A DNA stretch of 64,000 nt, taken from contig NZ_SRUO01000013.1 in assembly GCF_004791025.1 (NCBI RefSeq), positions 62,001 to 126,000 of the forward strand. The letters are read 5' to 3'. How positions within the stretch are numbered: the first letter of the stretch is position 1; each line of letters begins with the position of its first letter. Positions 60,891 through 64,000 of this stretch are shown here, in pieces. The stretch is from Mesorhizobium sp. M4B.F.Ca.ET.203.01.1.1 (GTDB taxonomy: Bacteria; Pseudomonadota; Alphaproteobacteria; Rhizobiales; Rhizobiaceae). Position numbers and translations under genes: made by a program. A model generated the notes under the pieces. That model was given only the letters and a program-made list of their open reading frames with translations. It was not told where the DNA came from and made no database searches.

Positions 60891-60952
60891 AACTTTGACA
60901 TAGCGCCCAGTTTGGGGACGGGAGCGCCTTTTTTCCCTTCTTGGAGGAAGAA

Positions 60953-61534
60953 ATGCACCTGTACCCAACCTGCGCGAGCAGGGCTCGCGCACTTTTGCTT
61001 GTGTCATCCGCTCTTGCAGCGGTGAATCTGACAATACCCGCATCGGCACAAAACAGCGTTCGGCCGCGTATGACGGCCGCACAATGCCAGCCGCTGACGG
61101 AATCCAACTACGCGCTCTGCTGCATTGCGAGCAATCGCGGAACCATCCTGACGCGAGCACAAATCGCAATGTGCCCGCCGATCACGACCGCCCTTATCGC
61201 AGCCACCGTTGCCAGTGACGGTGAAGGCGGCGGCTCTGGCGGCGGCGGTGGTGGCGGCTCGGGCGGCGGCGGCAATGGCGGCGGCGACGGCGGTGGCGAT
61301 GGCGGCGGCGACGGCGGTGGCGATGGCGGCGGTGATGGCGGCGGCAACGGCGGCGGCGATGGCGGCGGCAACGGCGGCGGTGATGGCGGCGGCGATGGCG
61401 GCGGCAACGGGGGCGGTGACGGCGGCTCGGGCGGCTCCGGTGGCAGCGGCGGTTCGGGCGGCAGCGGCGGCAGTGGCGGTTCGGGCGGCGGCGGCAGCGG
61501 CGGCTCGGGTGGCTCCGGCGGCAGTGGCGGCTAA
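60953..61534 (+). CDS. Secreted glycine-rich protein (193 aa)
   Basis: An N-terminal signal peptide (LLLVSSALAAVNLTIPASA) is followed by about 55 ordinary residues with four Cys (AAQCQPLTESNYALCCIASN, QIAMCPPITTALI), then about 105 residues of GGGDGG, GGGNGG and GGSGGS repeats. The ATG at 60953 has GGAGGA about 5 bases upstream. The small Cys domain could anchor or crosslink the Gly tail at the surface. The function is not recognised; export is probably by Sec, unlike the T1SS candidates nearby. Confidence 0.8.
   Translation: MHLYPTCASRARALLLVSSALAAVNLTIPASAQNSVRPRMTAAQCQPLTESNYALCCIASNRGTILTRAQIAMCPPITTALIAATVASDGEGGGSGGGGGGGSGGGGNGGGDGGGDGGGDGGGDGGGDGGGNGGGDGGGNGGGDGGGDGGGNGGGDGGSGGSGGSGGSGGSGGSGGSGGGGSGGSGGSGGSGG
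61219..61534 (+). repeat. Gly/Asp/Ser coding repeats at the C-terminus of the secreted protein
   Basis: About 105 codons with units GGGDGGGD, GGGNGGGD and then GGSGGSGG. Units are 12 bases (GGCGGCGACGGC-type) and very similar, so copy number is likely to vary between strains. Confidence 0.85.
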
Positions 61535-61938
61535 ATCCGGATAGAGCAACTCGTCGTATCGAGTTGGCAGAAGCGGGTGGACGTCTGGGTCAGGCGCCCA
61601 CCCGCTTGCCTGACTGCCGCCAAGAGATGTGCGAGACGATTTCTTGGGACCGGCCCCGCGTTTTCGACTGCCACCAGTCTACCACGCGTATCGCAAGCTG
61701 GCCCTACCGCCGACCCCGTCACACCGCGCGGCCGAGCGCTCCACGCGCCGGCATCTCGGCTGGCCGTCCTATTGCAGGAAAACCTGTCAATACAAGTATT
61801 CCCGGAAGGAGGGGTATGCTGTCACAAGACAGTGAAATGCGGGGAAGACGGGGATTCCCCGAATTGCGGCTTTCTATTTCCAATCAACCATGGTTGATTT
61901 CGTGCCGCTCGTGTTGCGCAGATCGCCGGAGGGGGTTT
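61535..61938. other. Intergenic region with an 18-base perfect palindrome
   Basis: No supported gene up to the GTG at 61939. The sequence AATCAACCATGGTTGATT at 61882-61899 is a perfect palindrome, and CGGGGA-T-TCCCCG lies near 61848-61860. The palindrome is of lux-box size and sits about 40 bases before the next start, where an operator would be expected. Confidence 0.5.
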
Positions 61939-62202
61939 GTGCGCCTCATTTCGATGATGGTCGAACTTGGTGTGATTGTCGGTGGCCTCGGCTTCGAGAC
62001 CGAGGCCAGGTGCCGCGACCTGGCTGCCTTGGCTACGACTTCGATTTCCGATCCTGCTGAAGCGCTGCGTCTTCAGGAGGAACTGACGGCGCAGTTTTCC
62101 CTGCTCTCTTATGGGACCGGCCTCGGGCTCGATATTTCACCCCAATGGGACGAGCTGCTCGACCTTGTCGAGTCCGTACGTTGCGCCTCGCTGCTGAATT
62201 GA
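61939..62202 (+). CDS. Hypothetical small protein (87 aa)
   Basis: The GTG at 61939 has GGAGG (61928-61932) 6 bases upstream and lies just after an 18-base palindrome. The frame is open further upstream, but that part reads as Arg/Ser-rich non-native sequence. The product is helical (ALRLQEELTAQFSLLSYGTG, then WDELLDLVESVRCASLL) with no signal peptide after the first residues. A longer start (ATG 61816 after GGAGGGG) cannot be excluded. Function unknown. Confidence 0.45.
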   Translation: MRLISMMVELGVIVGGLGFETEARCRDLAALATTSISDPAEALRLQEELTAQFSLLSYGTGLGLDISPQWDELLDLVESVRCASLLN

Positions 62203-62308
62203 CCCCAATAGCCGTGGATCCCTCGTGGCCCGGCGTGAACGGGCGACCTGACAGGCAAGCTTGCAACCGCGGGGATCCGCGTTGCCGACGCCTGCTGGGC
62301 GGCGCCTG

Positions 62309-62491
62309 TCACCAGCGTTGCGGCCTTGCCATCGCCAGCCCCTTTTCCAGGGCCTCCTTGAGACTTGTGGTGTAGTGCGCGGTGTCCTCGAGGCCGCCGA
62401 AGAAGTTTATGCGATGGATCTCGCCCTTCTTGCTCATGACAATTCCGGCTGCCCGCAGGCTCTCTTGAACTGACTTGTATGTCATCTCCAC
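62309..62491 (-). CDS. Small hypothetical protein (60 aa)
   Basis: A compact 60-residue protein (TYKSVQESLRAAGIVMSKKG, HRINFFGGLEDTAHYTTSLK, EALEKGLAMA) with an alpha-beta-alpha look. The balanced composition supports a real gene. No domain recognised, no signal peptide. The start at 62491 is followed upstream by a purine-rich stretch (GTGGAG on the minus strand). Confidence 0.6.
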   Translation of the reverse strand: MEMTYKSVQESLRAAGIVMSKKGEIHRINFFGGLEDTAHYTTSLKEALEKGLAMARPQRW

Positions 62492-62649
62492 GGTTCCCTC
62501 TGCCTACCCACAGCTTAAGGTCGCACCGTTATGTAACGAAGCCGTGTCGGTGACTGTGAAGGAGACAACATAAGCTGCTGCCGACTAACCAGATCGAGCT
62601 AAGGCCTATCGAGCTAATTGAGTTAAGCGCCAAACTCGCTCACTATCTG

Positions 62650-62777
62650 TCTTCCGAGCTTACCAAAAACTCCAACGCTCGCAGGAGTTGCCCTCGGATT
62701 GTTTGCCGAACCTCGTCTTCCCCCCGAAGCCCCGTCGGCAGGCAAGGCGGACCCGGTGTCCCCCAGGTCCGCCTTTT
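62650..62777 (+). ncRNA. Candidate small RNA with C-rich loop
   Basis: Elements in order: hairpin AACTCC (62668-62673) with GGAGTT (62684-62689); hairpin CTTC-CCCCC-GAAG (62716-62728), whose exposed C loop could pair with Shine-Dalgarno sequences; and the terminator at 62745-62777. A weak promoter-like TTGAGT (62618) and CTATCT (62643) with 19 bases between lie upstream. C-rich-loop small RNAs are common in rhizobia. Transcription is not shown. Confidence 0.35.
62745..62777 (+). terminator. Rho-independent terminator
   Basis: GGCGGACC (62745-62752) pairs perfectly with GGTCCGCC (62765-62772) and is followed by TTTTT. There is no plus-strand gene directly upstream, so it is best explained as the end of a small RNA or of a long 3' region. 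Confidence 0.75.
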
Positions 62778-63139
62778 TCGGGGCCAGCCTCAGCCAAATC
62801 AGGAATTTGAACTCGCCGCCCGGGGCGGCAGTGCGGCGCGGCGCGGCAATGCGCTGGCGCTGTTCCCGCACCGCCGCGCCCCGTATCCGGAATGCGGCGT
62901 TTGAACTGGCTGAAGGCCGACCAAGGCGCTGGGCAGGCCGCAGCGGCAAGCCGGCTCAAATCATTGCGGAAGTTCCGCCGCTAGGGTAATTTAGAAACCG
63001 ATTGGATGAGGAATACGCCCGCATTCGCCATGGCGCCTGCCTCAGCCCCTGTTTCGGCAGATTGTGAACTCTTTAACAGACCCCGGCACCGCAAGCTGCG
63101 TTCTTGTGGTCGACAGGTCATAGCAGTTAAGGATTTGCC

Positions 63140-64000
63140 ATGCTGCGATGCTGCGCGTTCATTGCAGCCCTGATCCTCGTGGGCCTCGCGACGTTGGATG
63201 CCCGCGCCGATCGGAGGGTTGCCCTTGTGATCGGCAATTCCGAATATCGGGACATCCCGGCGCTCAAGAATCCCGACAAGGATGCCGAGGATGTGTCGAA
63301 CACGTTTCGGCAGGCCGGCTTCGATGTGTTCGTCGCCAAGGACCTCACCAAACTCGAGTTCGAGAAGCAATTTCGCAACTATCTGGCCGCAGCCGACGGC
63401 GCCGAACTGGCGGTCGTCTACTATTCCGGGCACGGCTTCCAGATCGGCGGCGAGAATTTTCTGATCCCGGTCGATGCCTCGCTGAAGAAAGCGGCCGACA
63501 TCGAGGTCCAGGCCATCAAGCTCAACGATGTGCTGGAGCAGATGCGTTCGAAATCGAAGATCCAGGTGATCATCCTCGATGCCTGCCGCAACAACCCGTT
63601 CCCGCGCAAGGATTACTGGCTGAGGGATCAGCTCATCACCGCCGGCAATGCAGGCCTCGCGCAGGTCAAGAGCTCGCTGAACACGCTGATTGCCTTCGCG
63701 ACGGAACCCGGGGCGGTCGCCTATGACGGAACCGGCGACCTCAGTCCCTTCTCGTCGGCATTTTCGCGGCGCGCGCTGGCGCCGAACCAGGAGATACGCA
63801 CCGTGATGGCGGCTGTGCGCCGCGATGTGGTCCAGGCGACCGAAGGCAAGCAGGTGCCCTGGGAAAATTCCTCGCTGATCGATGAGGTCGTGCTGATGCG
63901 CCGCGCCACCCGGCCTTCGCTGCCGCCGGTGCTGGAGAAGGTCGTGCCATCGGGGATCGGCCCGGTTGCCCTCGATTTGCCGGCGCCCGTCGACGTCGAT
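63140..64000 (+). CDS. Secreted caspase-family (peptidase C14) protein, 3' end outside window
   Basis: The first 287 codons are present. A short signal peptide (FIAALILVGLATLDARA) is followed by a metacaspase/caspase-like p20 domain: RRVALVIGNSEYRDIPALKN, the catalytic His in VVYYSGHGFQIGGENFLIPV and the catalytic Cys in IQVIILDACRNNPFPRK. The domain continues to SSLIDEVVLMRRATRP, and a Pro-rich linker starts at the window edge. These proteins cleave after basic or acidic residues in the periplasm; many in rhizobia carry C-terminal repeats, which cannot be judged here. Confidence 0.9.
   Translation, partial: MLRCCAFIAALILVGLATLDARADRRVALVIGNSEYRDIPALKNPDKDAEDVSNTFRQAGFDVFVAKDLTKLEFEKQFRNYLAAADGAELAVVYYSGHGFQIGGENFLIPVDASLKKAADIEVQAIKLNDVLEQMRSKSKIQVIILDACRNNPFPRKDYWLRDQLITAGNAGLAQVKSSLNTLIAFATEPGAVAYDGTGDLSPFSSAFSRRALAPNQEIRTVMAAVRRDVVQATEGKQVPWENSSLIDEVVLMRRATRPSLPPVLEKVVPSGIGPVALDLPAPVDVD

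Larger units (their letters stand above)
62492..63139. other. Intergenic region with a candidate small RNA
   Basis: No supported coding sequence in about 650 bases. The plus strand from about 62650 to 62777 contains two small hairpins and a strong terminator (annotated separately), which together look like a small RNA gene. From 62800 to 63139 nothing further was seen apart from the approach to the caspase gene. Confidence 0.45.

Overview
The window looks like chromosomal DNA of a Mesorhizobium-type alphaproteobacterium (Rhizobiales). The evidence is high-GC coding sequence, a rhizobial nolW-nolB-rhcJ-nolU-nolV-rhcN type III secretion (T3SS) gene order, and a 3-hydroxybutyrate dehydrogenase/patatin pair. 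I found no tRNA, rRNA, CRISPR array, transposase or phage gene.

Region 1 (1-16.8 kb) is metabolic and stress-related. It starts with a patatin lipase and 3-hydroxybutyrate dehydrogenase operon. Two related LysR regulators flank a cupin/MFS/DUF302 cluster that has a LysR-type T-N11-A dyad. Next come two paralogous small secreted proteins, a patatin-fold protein that has lost its catalytic residues, and a bufferin-type operon (DUF2282 peptide, DUF692/MNIO enzyme, DUF2063 partner, DoxX membrane protein). The MNIO gene carries a one-base frameshift, and the quinone-reductase-like gene behind the operon carries two. An ABM-like protein, a DUF1326/DUF2182 pair, a LysR remnant and an aldehyde dehydrogenase follow.

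Region 2 (16.8-43.2 kb) is a T3SS split into two divergently oriented blocks around a giant gene. Block A (minus strand) is a 61-aa small protein, sctD, an sctX-like gene, an sctY-like gene, sctV and sctU. Block B (plus strand) is rhcC1/nolW, nolB, sctJ, nolU, nolV, sctN, sctO, sctQ, sctR, sctS and sctT. Between them are an RpiR-type regulator, a 3399-codon multidomain gene (two LysM, an SH3-like domain, Rhs-like segments, a possible PD-(D/E)XK nuclease core, a 54-residue tandem repeat and a hydrophobic C-terminal region) and a LysR gene. SctU lacks the NPTH self-cleavage motif. The C-terminal secretin, TtsI and a recognisable NolX are not in the window.

Region 3 (43.3-46.4 kb) is a small catabolic cluster: a DUF1445 hydro-lyase, a DapA-family lyase/aldolase and a proline-racemase-family enzyme whose two catalytic positions read Ser and Thr.

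Region 4 (46.5-62 kb) is a type I secretion (T1SS) and surface-protein locus. It holds an HlyD adaptor, a PrtD-type ABC exporter with a very long Pro/Ala-rich N-terminal extension, and two likely exported proteins (681 and 632 aa) that share a small repeat; the second is almost entirely Asn/Glu and Gly/Asp low complexity. Two paralogous acyltransferase-TPR proteins flank this core. A LuxR-type regulator, a LapG-like cysteine protease and a Gly-rich secreted protein lie alongside. The window ends inside a secreted caspase-family gene. I infer that region 4 builds and trims an extracellular coat, and that region 2 delivers the giant protein or uses it as a translocator.
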